15,535 nt of DNA from Thermaceae bacterium. GTDB lineage: Bacteria > Deinococcota > Deinococci > Deinococcales > Marinithermaceae. Below are positions 1 through 5,909 of this stretch, piece by piece. The translations under genes and the position numbers were made by a program. Positions within the stretch are counted from its first letter, which is position 1. The number at the start of each line of letters is the position of its first letter. The notes under the pieces are model-generated. The model did no database searches and had not been told where the DNA came from. It saw nothing but the letters and a program-made list of their open reading frames with translations. The stretch covers positions 1 through 15,535 of the forward strand of contig JALUED010000049.1 in NCBI GenBank assembly GCA_027053145.1. Reading direction: 5' to 3'.

Positions 1-13
1 GGGCTTCTTTAGC

Positions 14-66
14 TTTACGTACAGTACTTACACACTGTACGTATCGGTAGTTTTACGTACTGTACG
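14..66. promoter_or_regulatory. Palindromic operator-like repeat array upstream of the viral structural operon
   Basis: Three related sites built on GTAC-N-GTAC lie here. GTACAGTAC is at 19-27, a degenerate copy ending in TGTACGTAT is at 36-44, and CGTACTGTACG is at 56-66. The first and second also form a perfect 10-bp inverted repeat, TACGTACAGT (16-25) against ACTGTACGTA (34-43), with an 8-nt spacer. The third site ends one base before the predicted -35 box. This layout suits a dimeric regulator controlling the late operon, either a repressor blocking polymerase or an activator. The binding protein is not in the window. Confidence 0.55.
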
Positions 67-67
67 C

Positions 68-96
68 TTTACAAATTGCCTCCTCTGGGCTAACCC
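68..96 (+). promoter_or_regulatory. Predicted sigma-A promoter of the structural operon
   Basis: A -35 box TTTACA (68-73) is followed by a 17-nt spacer and a -10 box TAACCC (91-96). The -10 is a poor match to TATAAT, but C-rich -10 boxes beginning with TA occur in strong Thermus promoters. Transcription would start near 103, giving a leader of about 15 nt that holds only the AGGAGG ribosome binding site of the first gene. Confidence 0.5.
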
Positions 97-117
97 TGGA
101 ACCATGAGGAGGTACAC

Positions 118-483
118 GTGGCAAGTAAAGCGGTAACGCTCCCGGTGCCAGACGTGGACCTGGCGCAAGCGCAAGAAGCGGTTTCCAAAGCGCTAAACAA
201 GTTCGCTCGAATCGAGACCGCAACAATGGTGGCTGGCATCTTCGTAGAAGCCGTCATCGAAAAGGCCGCCTACCGCTCTTTGAGGTCGGTCTTCGGGCAC
301 TCGGGGCAAGGACTCACCGACAGCGAGCGTTTCGCCCGACAGTTTTTCCGGTTTGGCTTGGGGCTTCTGGGTGCTTACCTGTCGGTAAGCGGGAAGAAGC
401 CTGAAGAGCGTGCTTTCGGCACCGGGCTCATGGCTGAGGCCGCCGTGAGCCTGCTCAAAGGTTTTGGCCTCGCCATCGTCTAA
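118..483 (+). CDS. Small hydrophobic viral protein (putative virion membrane protein)
   Basis: This 121-residue protein has no family I recognise. The GTG start is fixed by an AGGAGG at 107-112, and the gene is the first of the structural operon. The sequence is Ala-rich. Its N-terminal 35 residues look helical, followed by hydrophobic stretches at about 38-50, a Phe/Leu/Gly-rich segment at about 72-88 and a C-terminal segment at about 103-121. This suggests membrane association or amphipathic helices rather than a classic transmembrane helix. There are no cysteines. The next gene begins 10 nt downstream. Its place just before the capsid genes resembles that of the small structural protein VP15 of P23-77, but that equivalence rests on position only. 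Confidence 0.6.
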   Translation: MASKAVTLPVPDVDLAQAQEAVSKALNKFARIETATMVAGIFVEAVIEKAAYRSLRSVFGHSGQGLTDSERFARQFFRFGLGLLGAYLSVSGKKPEERAFGTGLMAEAAVSLLKGFGLAIV

Positions 484-492
484 GGAGGAGGA
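478..492 (+). promoter_or_regulatory. Very strong ribosome binding site of the small capsid gene
   Basis: The 15-nt string GTCTAAGGAGGAGGA includes the TAA stop of the preceding gene and a full anti-16S match just before the ATG at 494. The same 15 nt recur at 968-982 before the next gene, and no other gene in the operon has it. Confidence 0.75.
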
Positions 493-493
493 A

Positions 494-973
494 ATGATCC
501 AGGAAAAGGTTCCCGGCGTCCGTAAGGAGCTCATCACCAAGGCCACCCCGACCTTTCGGATCCTTGGCACCGGCGTGCCAGGCCGCAAGGTGGTCGTCGC
601 CGAGTACACCGTTCCGGCGAACACCGCGGTCATGCTGCCCAACAAGACCCAGCTCGTTATGAAGCTGGCCGATGGGTCGGGCCGCGAGATCAGCCGCGAT
701 TCCTACGTCTACCTCTACAAGAAGATGAGCGGCTTTGACGGGGAGCAGTTCATCACCAAGATCCCCTACGCGGCCTACTTCGACCTCTCCGTCGGCGAGC
801 AGCGGAACGAGCGCTATAAGGACGTCACCCAGGTCTTCTTCGCCGTGCACAAGGATTTCGTCATCTTCGGCCCCGACGACAGGCTTCAGATCTGGGTGGA
901 GTCCGCCGACGAAGTGGACTTCACCAACGCCCAAACCCTCTTCGAGATCGAGGTCTTCACCAGGCAGGTCTAA
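494..973 (+). CDS. Putative small major capsid protein (VP16-like)
   Basis: This 159-residue protein is proposed to form half of the capsid shell. It has no membrane segment and no cysteine. It is dense in alternating hydrophobic stretches typical of beta strands, for example around residues 33-41, 52-58, 71-76, 107-112 and 144-156. P23-77 VP16 is slightly longer (about 170 residues), forms a single beta-barrel and is encoded immediately before VP17. Here too a larger beta-rich gene follows after 12 nt. The start is the ATG at 494, not the in-frame ATG at 464, because the strong ribosome binding site lies between them. The assignment is inferred from size, order, composition and expression signals. 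Confidence 0.6.
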   Translation: MIQEKVPGVRKELITKATPTFRILGTGVPGRKVVVAEYTVPANTAVMLPNKTQLVMKLADGSGREISRDSYVYLYKKMSGFDGEQFITKIPYAAYFDLSVGEQRNERYKDVTQVFFAVHKDFVIFGPDDRLQIWVESADEVDFTNAQTLFEIEVFTRQV

Positions 974-982
974 GGAGGAGGA
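968..982 (+). promoter_or_regulatory. Very strong ribosome binding site of the large capsid gene, identical to that at 478
   Basis: The string GTCTAAGGAGGAGGA is identical over 15 nt to 478-492 and again includes the stop codon of the upstream gene. It indicates equal, high-level translation of the two capsid genes. Confidence 0.75.
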
Positions 983-985
983 CCC

Positions 986-1786
986 ATGCCCATCCTTGGC
1001 AAGCGTCCGCAGGCCGCTCCAGCGGCACCGCCCGCGCCGGCGCTTCCCCGCTTCGCCCTGCAGCGGGCCCTGATCGACACCCGCGACTTTGAGGCCGGGG
1101 AGCCGTGGCGGGCCAACGCCGGCGTGGTGATCGCCCGCTTCCGCGTGCCCGAGGACGCCGCCTTTGTCCTTGGGCCGCGGTCGCGGATGGAAATCTACCT
1201 CCGTTCCAAGGCCACCCATGGGGGCTACGACAACAGCTCGGGTTCCAGCGACCACACCCTCACCGTCAGCACGCCCGGCATCGTCGAAAGCAAGATGAAA
1301 AAGCCCCCCTTCCCCACCGACCGGCACCCCGAGGTCATCGCCTGGGCAGACAAGGGTTCGGGCTTCGTCCCGGTGCCGGTGCAGGGGGTGGACTACAACG
1401 CCGGCACGGTCACGCTCTCGGTGCCGGCCGGCGAAAACTGGCGCGCGGTCGAAGTCTATTACCTGAGCGCCCAGGGCGAGTTCCGGTTCTACGTCGTCCG
1501 TGAAGGCGGCGGGATCAAGGACTGGATCCCCGTCCACAACAACAGCTTCGCCGCCGTCCACACCATGGACCAGAACTCCGCCGAGGAAGCCCTGGTCCTG
1601 GGCAACAAAGCGGCGCTCGTCGAGGGCTTTCAGCTCGCCCTGGAGGTCCGCACGCCTTACCCGGTGGAGTGGAACGACCGGGCGCGCCACTACGTGAAGA
1701 TCAGCGCCTTGGCGCTTCGGGTTCCCGGCGCGGATAAGGACGACCTGCGTCGGACGGTGCACCTGCTCATGACGGGGGGATTGTGA
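986..1786 (+). CDS. Putative large major capsid protein (VP17-like)
   Basis: This 266-residue protein is the likely partner of the preceding one in the icosahedral shell. Residues 1-25 are an Ala/Pro-rich, probably extended N-terminal arm. The rest is rich in short hydrophobic or aromatic strands separated by Gly, Asn and Pro turns, with no membrane segment and no cysteine. A polar loop at about 80-100 (Gly, Ser and Asn rich) could be a surface insertion. P23-77 VP17 is of similar size (about 290 residues) and is a beta-barrel with extra loops. The TGA stop overlaps the next ATG. The weak point is that no catalytic or diagnostic motif exists for such capsid folds, so structure prediction would decide. 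Confidence 0.6.
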   Translation: MPILGKRPQAAPAAPPAPALPRFALQRALIDTRDFEAGEPWRANAGVVIARFRVPEDAAFVLGPRSRMEIYLRSKATHGGYDNSSGSSDHTLTVSTPGIVESKMKKPPFPTDRHPEVIAWADKGSGFVPVPVQGVDYNAGTVTLSVPAGENWRAVEVYYLSAQGEFRFYVVREGGGIKDWIPVHNNSFAAVHTMDQNSAEEALVLGNKAALVEGFQLALEVRTPYPVEWNDRARHYVKISALALRVPGADKDDLRRTVHLLMTGGL

Positions 1787-2052
1787 TGCCGGCCTACACC
1801 ACTCAAGGCGGCTACGACTACGAATGGATGAACGCCGCCAGCCAGTTCAACGAGCTGCTTAAGGAGTTCATGCCCACCCTGGAAGAGCTCGGCGACATGT
1901 TCGGGCTCATGCCCAAGGAGAGCCCGCCCCAGCCTGAGCCGCAGACCATCCGGGTCGAGCCCAGGCCGTGGTACGAGGACCTCCCGCCCTGGGTCTGGGG
2001 GGTGGGCGCCGCGGTGGGGGCGGTGCTCCTCTTGAAGCTTCTTGAGGACTAA
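1786..2052 (+). CDS. Small viral protein with C-terminal transmembrane segment
   Basis: This 88-residue protein has no recognised family. Residues 1-45 are acidic and amphipathic, residues 46-64 are Pro-rich, and a single membrane helix (WVWGVGAAVGAVLLLKLL) ends the chain. The bulk would sit on one side of the membrane with the tail anchored. The ATG overlaps the TGA of the capsid gene by one base and is preceded by a G6 run. A GTG three bases upstream is an alternative start. Its place just after the capsid pair suggests a link between shell and internal membrane. That role is inference. Confidence 0.65.
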   Translation: MPAYTTQGGYDYEWMNAASQFNELLKEFMPTLEELGDMFGLMPKESPPQPEPQTIRVEPRPWYEDLPPWVWGVGAAVGAVLLLKLLED

Positions 2053-2061
2053 GGGGGCGTC

Positions 2062-2403
2062 GTGGAGATCCTCTCGGCGATCACCGGCGTCATCGGCGGC
2101 GCGCTGAACTACTTCAGCGTGGACCGTCAGGCCTCCGCCGCCGAGAGGATTGCCCACGAGCGGGCGGAAACGACCCGCTCGTGGTTCGACGCCCTGGTCA
2201 AGGGCTGGCTCAGCCAGGAACGCATCCACGAGATCCAAGCCTGGTTCGGGCGCGACGTCGCCTGGGAAGAGGGCGACGTCCAGCGCACCCGGATCTTCTA
2301 CAACTACCAGGCCCTCGCCGCCGCCCGCGGCATGGCCATCAGCCTGGCTGGAGCCGCCCTGCTTGGGCTTGCCCTCTACCTTGCGGCGAAGGAGGAAGCA
2401 TGA
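2062..2403 (+). CDS. Small viral membrane protein
   Basis: This 113-residue protein starts at GTG behind a G5 run, 9 nt after the previous stop. It has a short hydrophobic N-terminus (residues 3-16) and a long amphipathic helical middle rich in Arg, Glu and Trp (about 23-78). A clear membrane segment lies at about 90-108 (ISLAGAALLGLALYLA). Its TGA overlaps the ATG of the next gene in ATGA, implying translational coupling. No family is recognised. Most likely it is a structural protein of the virion membrane. Confidence 0.62.
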   Translation: MEILSAITGVIGGALNYFSVDRQASAAERIAHERAETTRSWFDALVKGWLSQERIHEIQAWFGRDVAWEEGDVQRTRIFYNYQALAAARGMAISLAGAALLGLALYLAAKEEA

Positions 2404-3077
2404 AGAGCTGGATGCTGATCGGGGCAGGGGCCGGAGCCGCGCTTCTTGGCTACGGCCTCCTTCGGGGCATACCCGAGATCAAGGTGCTGAAACCTCTCGG
2501 AGCGGCCCCCGAGGACCCCGGCGTACTGCCCCGCCACGATCCCAAGGTCATCCCTACCCACACCCAAAAGCCCGACGACGAGGAGCGCGCAAAGGCCAGC
2601 TACTGCCAGCTCCTCACCGCGTACCGGCAGGAGCTCCGGCTTTGGAAGACCAAGCGGGACAGCGCCAAGTCGCGGATGCGGGAACTTGAGCGCCTTGCCG
2701 AGGATACCTGCAAAGTTTACGCCCAATCCCCCAAATACGCCTATAAATGCAATGGATTTCCATTCTGCGGTTTGAACGAGTGGTACGTCGTCGAGCGAAC
2801 GATCACCGATGCGGAAGCCAACCGTCTTTGCATCAACGCCGTAAAGGGCGGCGCCAGCTTGCCCCCTCGCCAATTAACCCCAAGGTCAAAGTTGCCCGCC
2901 GATGAGAGACGAAAGCTCGCCGACATGAATCGGGAAATAAGCGCCGCCTTCCAACAAGTGATGGAGCTGCGCCAACGCTGGAAAAAGGCTAAGGCTGACT
3001 TCGACCACGCAAGCGCGAAGGTCGCCGAGTTTGAAAAGAAGATCCGCGACCTTGAAGCCCAGGGGGTGTACTGCTAG
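2400..3077 (+). CDS. Membrane-anchored, cysteine-containing coiled-coil viral protein
   Basis: This 225-residue protein has an N-terminal membrane segment (residues 4-22), a Pro-rich linker (25-58), a first charged helix or coiled coil (about 60-106), a central cysteine-bearing domain (about 104-150) and a second coiled coil (about 165-222). Six cysteines (69, 104, 117, 123, 144 and the C-terminal 225) are striking because most neighbouring proteins have none. They suggest disulfides or a metal site in an exposed domain. The DNA from about 2700 to 2960 is visibly more AT-rich than its flanks, so this middle part may have a separate origin. No family is recognised. A spike stalk or membrane-shell connector is possible but unproven. 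Confidence 0.62.
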   Translation: MKSWMLIGAGAGAALLGYGLLRGIPEIKVLKPLGAAPEDPGVLPRHDPKVIPTHTQKPDDEERAKASYCQLLTAYRQELRLWKTKRDSAKSRMRELERLAEDTCKVYAQSPKYAYKCNGFPFCGLNEWYVVERTITDAEANRLCINAVKGGASLPPRQLTPRSKLPADERRKLADMNREISAAFQQVMELRQRWKKAKADFDHASAKVAEFEKKIRDLEAQGVYC

Positions 3078-3337
3078 TGCACGACTTCCTCCAACTTCTC
3101 GCAAACCTCGACATCGGCAAGGCGAGCTTTCTCGTGCTGACCCTGCTGGTGATCTGGCGCGAGCGGGAAGCGGTGAAGGCCCTGCGCGAGATCCAGCGGC
3201 ACGTGGCCGAAACCAAGTACCTGATCGCCGACACCAAGAACCTGATCCGCAAGAACACGAGCGCGCTAGAGACCTTCGCCGGCGTACTCCGGCGAAAAGG
3301 CATCGAGCTTAGGAGAGAGGAGGTCCCAAGTGGCTAA
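3077..3337 (+). CDS. Small viral protein, N-terminal membrane segment plus coiled coil
   Basis: This 86-residue protein starts at GTG, whose first base is the last base of the preceding TAG stop. Residues 12-27 form a hydrophobic segment (ASFLVLTLLVIW). Residues 28-80 are a charged, heptad-like helix (KALREIQRHVAETKYLI onward). There are no cysteines. Short membrane-anchored coiled-coil proteins of this shape are common in phage lysis and virion membrane genes, but no family can be named. Confidence 0.6.
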   Translation: MHDFLQLLANLDIGKASFLVLTLLVIWREREAVKALREIQRHVAETKYLIADTKNLIRKNTSALETFAGVLRRKGIELRREEVPSG

Positions 3338-3542
3338 GCTCATCAAACTTGCCCTCTTCGCGGCTGGCGCCTACGTGGTGGCGAGCTGGGCGATCGCCAA
3401 ACGACCAAAACCCAAGGCTAAAGAGGCCCTTCCCCCGCCCAGCAAACCGCCCTCGCCTCCGACGCCACCCGCTTACCCCACCGATCCGTTCTATTGCTTC
3501 CTGCACCCGGACGATCCGCGCTGCGAGGGGCTTGGGATCTGA
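3330..3542 (+). CDS. Small viral membrane protein with proline-rich linker and Cys pair
   Basis: This 70-residue protein starts at GTG, with a ribosome binding site GAGAGGAGG inside the end of the preceding gene, which it overlaps by 8 nt. It has a membrane segment at residues 5-22, a basic stretch RPKPKAK, a Pro-rich spacer (35-50), and a short C-terminal knob carrying Cys56 and Cys65. The design of anchor, rigid spacer and disulfide-sized loop suggests a short surface projection from the membrane. The function is unknown. Confidence 0.6.
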   Translation: MAKLIKLALFAAGAYVVASWAIAKRPKPKAKEALPPPSKPPSPPTPPAYPTDPFYCFLHPDDPRCEGLGI

Positions 3543-3685
3543 TGACGCGCTACTTCTTGCCGGCCGCGCTTTTGCTCACGGGCTACCTGCTCTGGCGCTG
3601 GCATAACCAGCGCCCGGTGACCGAAGCCTACCGGCAAGCTGTTGCCGGGTTCGGAGGTGAATCGTGGACTTCCTTAAAGATCTGA
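3542..3685 (+). CDS. 47-residue single-pass viral membrane protein
   Basis: The ATG overlaps the TGA of the preceding gene by one base, and the reading frame ends inside the next gene (22-nt overlap). The product has a membrane helix at residues 4-19 (YFLPAALLLTGYLLWRW) and a short polar tail. It was chosen because it fills the gap between its neighbours with coupled start and stop signals and the membrane profile typical of this operon. No strong ribosome binding site is seen, so translation would depend on coupling. The family is unknown. Confidence 0.5.
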   Translation: MTRYFLPAALLLTGYLLWRWHNQRPVTEAYRQAVAGFGGESWTSLKI

Positions 3686-4122
3686 TCCCGCCTGGGAACC
3701 TTTGGCTCGTCTGGCTCGTGCAGGCCGCGCTCGCGGTCGGCGTGGTCATGCTCTTGGTCAACCTCCTTGCAGGGGTCGTGAGCGCGATCCCTGGAGTGGG
3801 CCCCGTGCTTGCGCAGATCCTGCGCAAGGTGGGCGGCCAGTACCAGAGATGGCTGACCGAGCACGTACCCAAGGCGGCGGAGCAGGCCGTGCTCGCCGTG
3901 GAAGAGCGCTACCGGCGGGCAGTGGACCTGCCGCCGGAAGAACGCGCGCGGAAGAAGCTGGAGGAAGCGCTAAAGCTCCTAAACGAGCTGGCCCCAGGGC
4001 TCAAACGGGACGTGGCGGTCAAGATGATCGAAGCAGCCCTGGCACGGATCCGCCCCCAGTACGAACAAAAAGCCGAGCTCACGCCCGAGCCGAGCGCGAA
4101 AGGAGGTAGGCATGCCCGCTAA
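3664..4122 (+). CDS. Viral membrane protein, holin-like layout
   Basis: This 152-residue protein starts at GTG with GGAGGTG at 3654-3660. Residues 12-50 hold a long hydrophobic region that could cross the membrane once or twice (LWLVWLVQAALAVGVVMLLV, then LLAGVVSAIPGVGPVLAQIL). A basic-acidic helical domain follows (about 65-135), with AVEERYR and a KKLEEALKLLNELAP helix, then a polar tail. An N-terminal membrane helix followed by such a helical domain is reminiscent of LL-H family phage holins, which also have a KKxxA...L..L helix. That resemblance is weak and the protein could equally be a virion membrane protein. It overlaps both neighbours (22 nt and 11 nt). Confidence 0.6.
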   Translation: MDFLKDLIPPGNLWLVWLVQAALAVGVVMLLVNLLAGVVSAIPGVGPVLAQILRKVGGQYQRWLTEHVPKAAEQAVLAVEERYRRAVDLPPEERARKKLEEALKLLNELAPGLKRDVAVKMIEAALARIRPQYEQKAELTPEPSAKGGRHAR

Positions 4123-4342
4123 CGTCCAAGCACGAGGCTTCCGGCCTAAACGTGAGTTTAAACGGGGTTTTTGGTGGACGCTCGGCGCCGTCGCCGCCTA
4201 CGCAGTGGTGGGCGGTGGGATCGCCCTCGCCCTGGCTTACCTCAAGAGGGAGGAGGCGGAGGGCGGGGTCAGTCCGCTCGGCGCTGTCGAAGCGAACCAA
4301 CCGTGCGCCACCGGCGCCTGCGCCGGACTCTGGGCGAGGTGA
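4112..4342 (+). CDS. Small viral membrane protein with C-terminal Cys pair
   Basis: This 76-residue protein starts at ATG behind AAAGGAGG (4099-4106) and overlaps the previous gene by 11 nt. It has a basic N-terminus (residues 7-18), a single membrane segment (about 21-44, FWWTLGAVAAYAVVGGGIAL), a short acidic stretch, and Cys65 and Cys70 in a CATGAC motif near the end. The basic N-terminus and positive-inside rule predict the N-terminus in the virion interior or cytoplasm and the Cys pair outside. The family is unknown. Confidence 0.6.
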   Translation: MPANVQARGFRPKREFKRGFWWTLGAVAAYAVVGGGIALALAYLKREEAEGGVSPLGAVEANQPCATGACAGLWAR

Positions 4343-4345
4343 ACC

Positions 4346-4801
4346 GTGTTCGGCTTCGACATTAAAAGCATGCTCCGCGATCTTCTCGCCTCGCCGGAGG
4401 CGCGGAAGATTCTGGCCTGGCTCGACGCCAAGCTCAACCGGATTACCGACGCCCTCGCCGCCCTGGAAAGGATGCATGCCTACGAGCACGGCCTGCCGGT
4501 CAAGGACGTCCCGCCCCACGACCCCCGTCGGCTTCCTTACGTGCACCGCGCCGAGGGGGTCTCGGACCTCCGGCTCAACGTCGCGGCCGCCCTGGGCAAA
4601 CCCGCCACGCGCGGCGAGATCATCAACTACGGGGACACCAGGGCCCTGCTGGTCTTTATCCGAAAGGGCGGCGCCGGCGAAGAACGGGTGGAGTACCTTC
4701 TGCCGAGCGGCACCACGATGAGCCCCTCGTGGTTCTACGATGCGCTTGAGATCAAAGAGGCCGGAGAAGGCCCGGTGAGCGTTCAAGTCCTGGCCCAGTA
4801 G
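4346..4801 (+). CDS. Soluble viral protein of unknown function
   Basis: This 151-residue protein starts at GTG, 3 nt after the preceding stop, without a clear ribosome binding site. Residues 1-50 look helical (ILAWLDAKLNRITDALAALE), perhaps an oligomerising coiled coil. The remainder is predicted beta (strands around 106-112, 120-126 and 143-150), with Pro-rich turns and no membrane segment or cysteine. This is the first soluble product after the membrane gene run and precedes the putative spike genes, so a minor capsid or vertex role is possible. I do not recognise it. Confidence 0.58.
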   Translation: MFGFDIKSMLRDLLASPEARKILAWLDAKLNRITDALAALERMHAYEHGLPVKDVPPHDPRRLPYVHRAEGVSDLRLNVAAALGKPATRGEIINYGDTRALLVFIRKGGAGEERVEYLLPSGTTMSPSWFYDALEIKEAGEGPVSVQVLAQ

Positions 4802-4817
4802 GTGGGTAGGTGGTGGC

Positions 4818-5909
4818 ATGGAATTCGAGCCCAGGGTAAGCCGAAGGGGCAGGGGCTATTTCGCCGAGCTAGCCCTCGCGCGGGGCCCCCGCGTCATGGC
4901 CGTCACCGGCGGGGGCACCTTGGAGGAGCTCTTCGGCTACGCCTGGCTCGCCCTGCTGGATCGCAAGGCATTGCGGCTCAGACTCTTTCAAGCCCAAGCC
5001 GGCGGCGCCCCCTGGGCCATCGGCGGGGACCCCTCGGCCGCCGAGTGGGTCGAGGTCCCGGTGCCTGACCTCGCCCATCCTGTGCGTGAGGTTAGGCGCC
5101 TTGCCCTTGCTTTTGATCAGGCCGCCCGGCACGTGGTGGCCTACGAGCACAAGGGCGAGGTTTGGGAGGGCGAGGTTTGGGTGCGACAGTGGGACCCGGT
5201 ACGCGGCGCGTACGTGATGCGCGGGCCTTGGCCCGGGGTGGACCCGGTCCTGGTCATGGACGCGACCGTGGGCTACCACGTGCCCGACTCCGACGTGCTT
5301 CTCTTCCACCTCACCCCGGATCGGAAGAGCCTGGTCATGCGGGTCCAGCGGGAGCTCTACGCCAATGCTCACGTGGTCGAGACCTTCGCCGAGGAGGCGA
5401 CGCTCGATCAAGGCGTCGTGCTGCCCTACCAGTTCGAGCTGCTGGGGTCGTTCGCAAGCGACCCCGATGACACCGGGCTGGTGCTGCGCTCGGACCTCTA
5501 TCCCGTCCGTGCACGCGACATTTTGGGTGCGATTGAGCTCTACGCTCCGGGTTCGGGGGATTACCGGCCGGCCGTGGTGGCAAGGCGCCTGGGCGGGGAC
5601 GCCCTAAGCCCCCAAATGCAAGCCCCACTTGCAGGTAACTACGTGGCGGTGATCCTCACCCGCGATTTAGGCGCCGAATCCCTGGGCAGGCTTACACTCT
5701 CCGCCCCAGGCTCGGGAGATTGGCGGGCCGTGCCCGCGCTCCGCGATCTGGGCACCGAGGGGGTCGCCAACCCCCAATTGGCCGCGCCCGCTTCCGGAAG
5801 GTACGTGCTGGTCCTCGTCGTGGTGGACCTCACCCAGCCGCCTTACGACTCCGATGCCATCGGAGCCGCCCTTACAGCACCTACGGAGGGTAGCTATGCG
5901 ACAGCTTAA
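4818..5909 (+). CDS. Repeat-containing viral structural protein, putative spike or vertex protein
   Basis: This 363-residue, cysteine-free, beta-rich protein starts at ATG after a GGTGGGTAGGTGG stretch. Residues 1-205 form a non-repetitive part with many aromatic or hydrophobic strands. From about residue 234 to the end there are five copies of a 26-31 residue unit with the pattern aliphatic-x-APxxGxY, then a hydrophobic strand and often a DL pair. AP lies at 243, 269, 296, 323 and 354, and the aromatic at 249, 275, 302, 329 and 360. A degenerate sixth copy may sit at about 207-233. Such arrays form elongated beta stalks or solenoids in receptor-binding proteins. The last copy is truncated at the stop codon, where the next gene overlaps by 14 nt. 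Confidence 0.62.
   Translation: MEFEPRVSRRGRGYFAELALARGPRVMAVTGGGTLEELFGYAWLALLDRKALRLRLFQAQAGGAPWAIGGDPSAAEWVEVPVPDLAHPVREVRRLALAFDQAARHVVAYEHKGEVWEGEVWVRQWDPVRGAYVMRGPWPGVDPVLVMDATVGYHVPDSDVLLFHLTPDRKSLVMRVQRELYANAHVVETFAEEATLDQGVVLPYQFELLGSFASDPDDTGLVLRSDLYPVRARDILGAIELYAPGSGDYRPAVVARRLGGDALSPQMQAPLAGNYVAVILTRDLGAESLGRLTLSAPGSGDWRAVPALRDLGTEGVANPQLAAPASGRYVLVLVVVDLTQPPYDSDAIGAALTAPTEGSYATA
5517..5909 (+). repeat. Five tandem ~27-residue protein repeats at the end of the 4818-5909 gene
   Basis: The conserved positions (AP, Gly, Tyr or Trp) recur at intervals of 26, 27, 27 and 31 residues. The DNA has diverged between copies more than the residue pattern, so the array is old and held by protein structure rather than by recent duplication. 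Confidence 0.65.

Noticed and set aside
455..1762. A 435-codon open frame on the minus strand opposite the capsid genes
   Set aside because: It is antisense to two genes with perfect ribosome binding sites, has low-complexity Gly/Asp/Arg/Val/Leu composition typical of complementary-strand frames in GC-rich DNA, and lacks a start signal.
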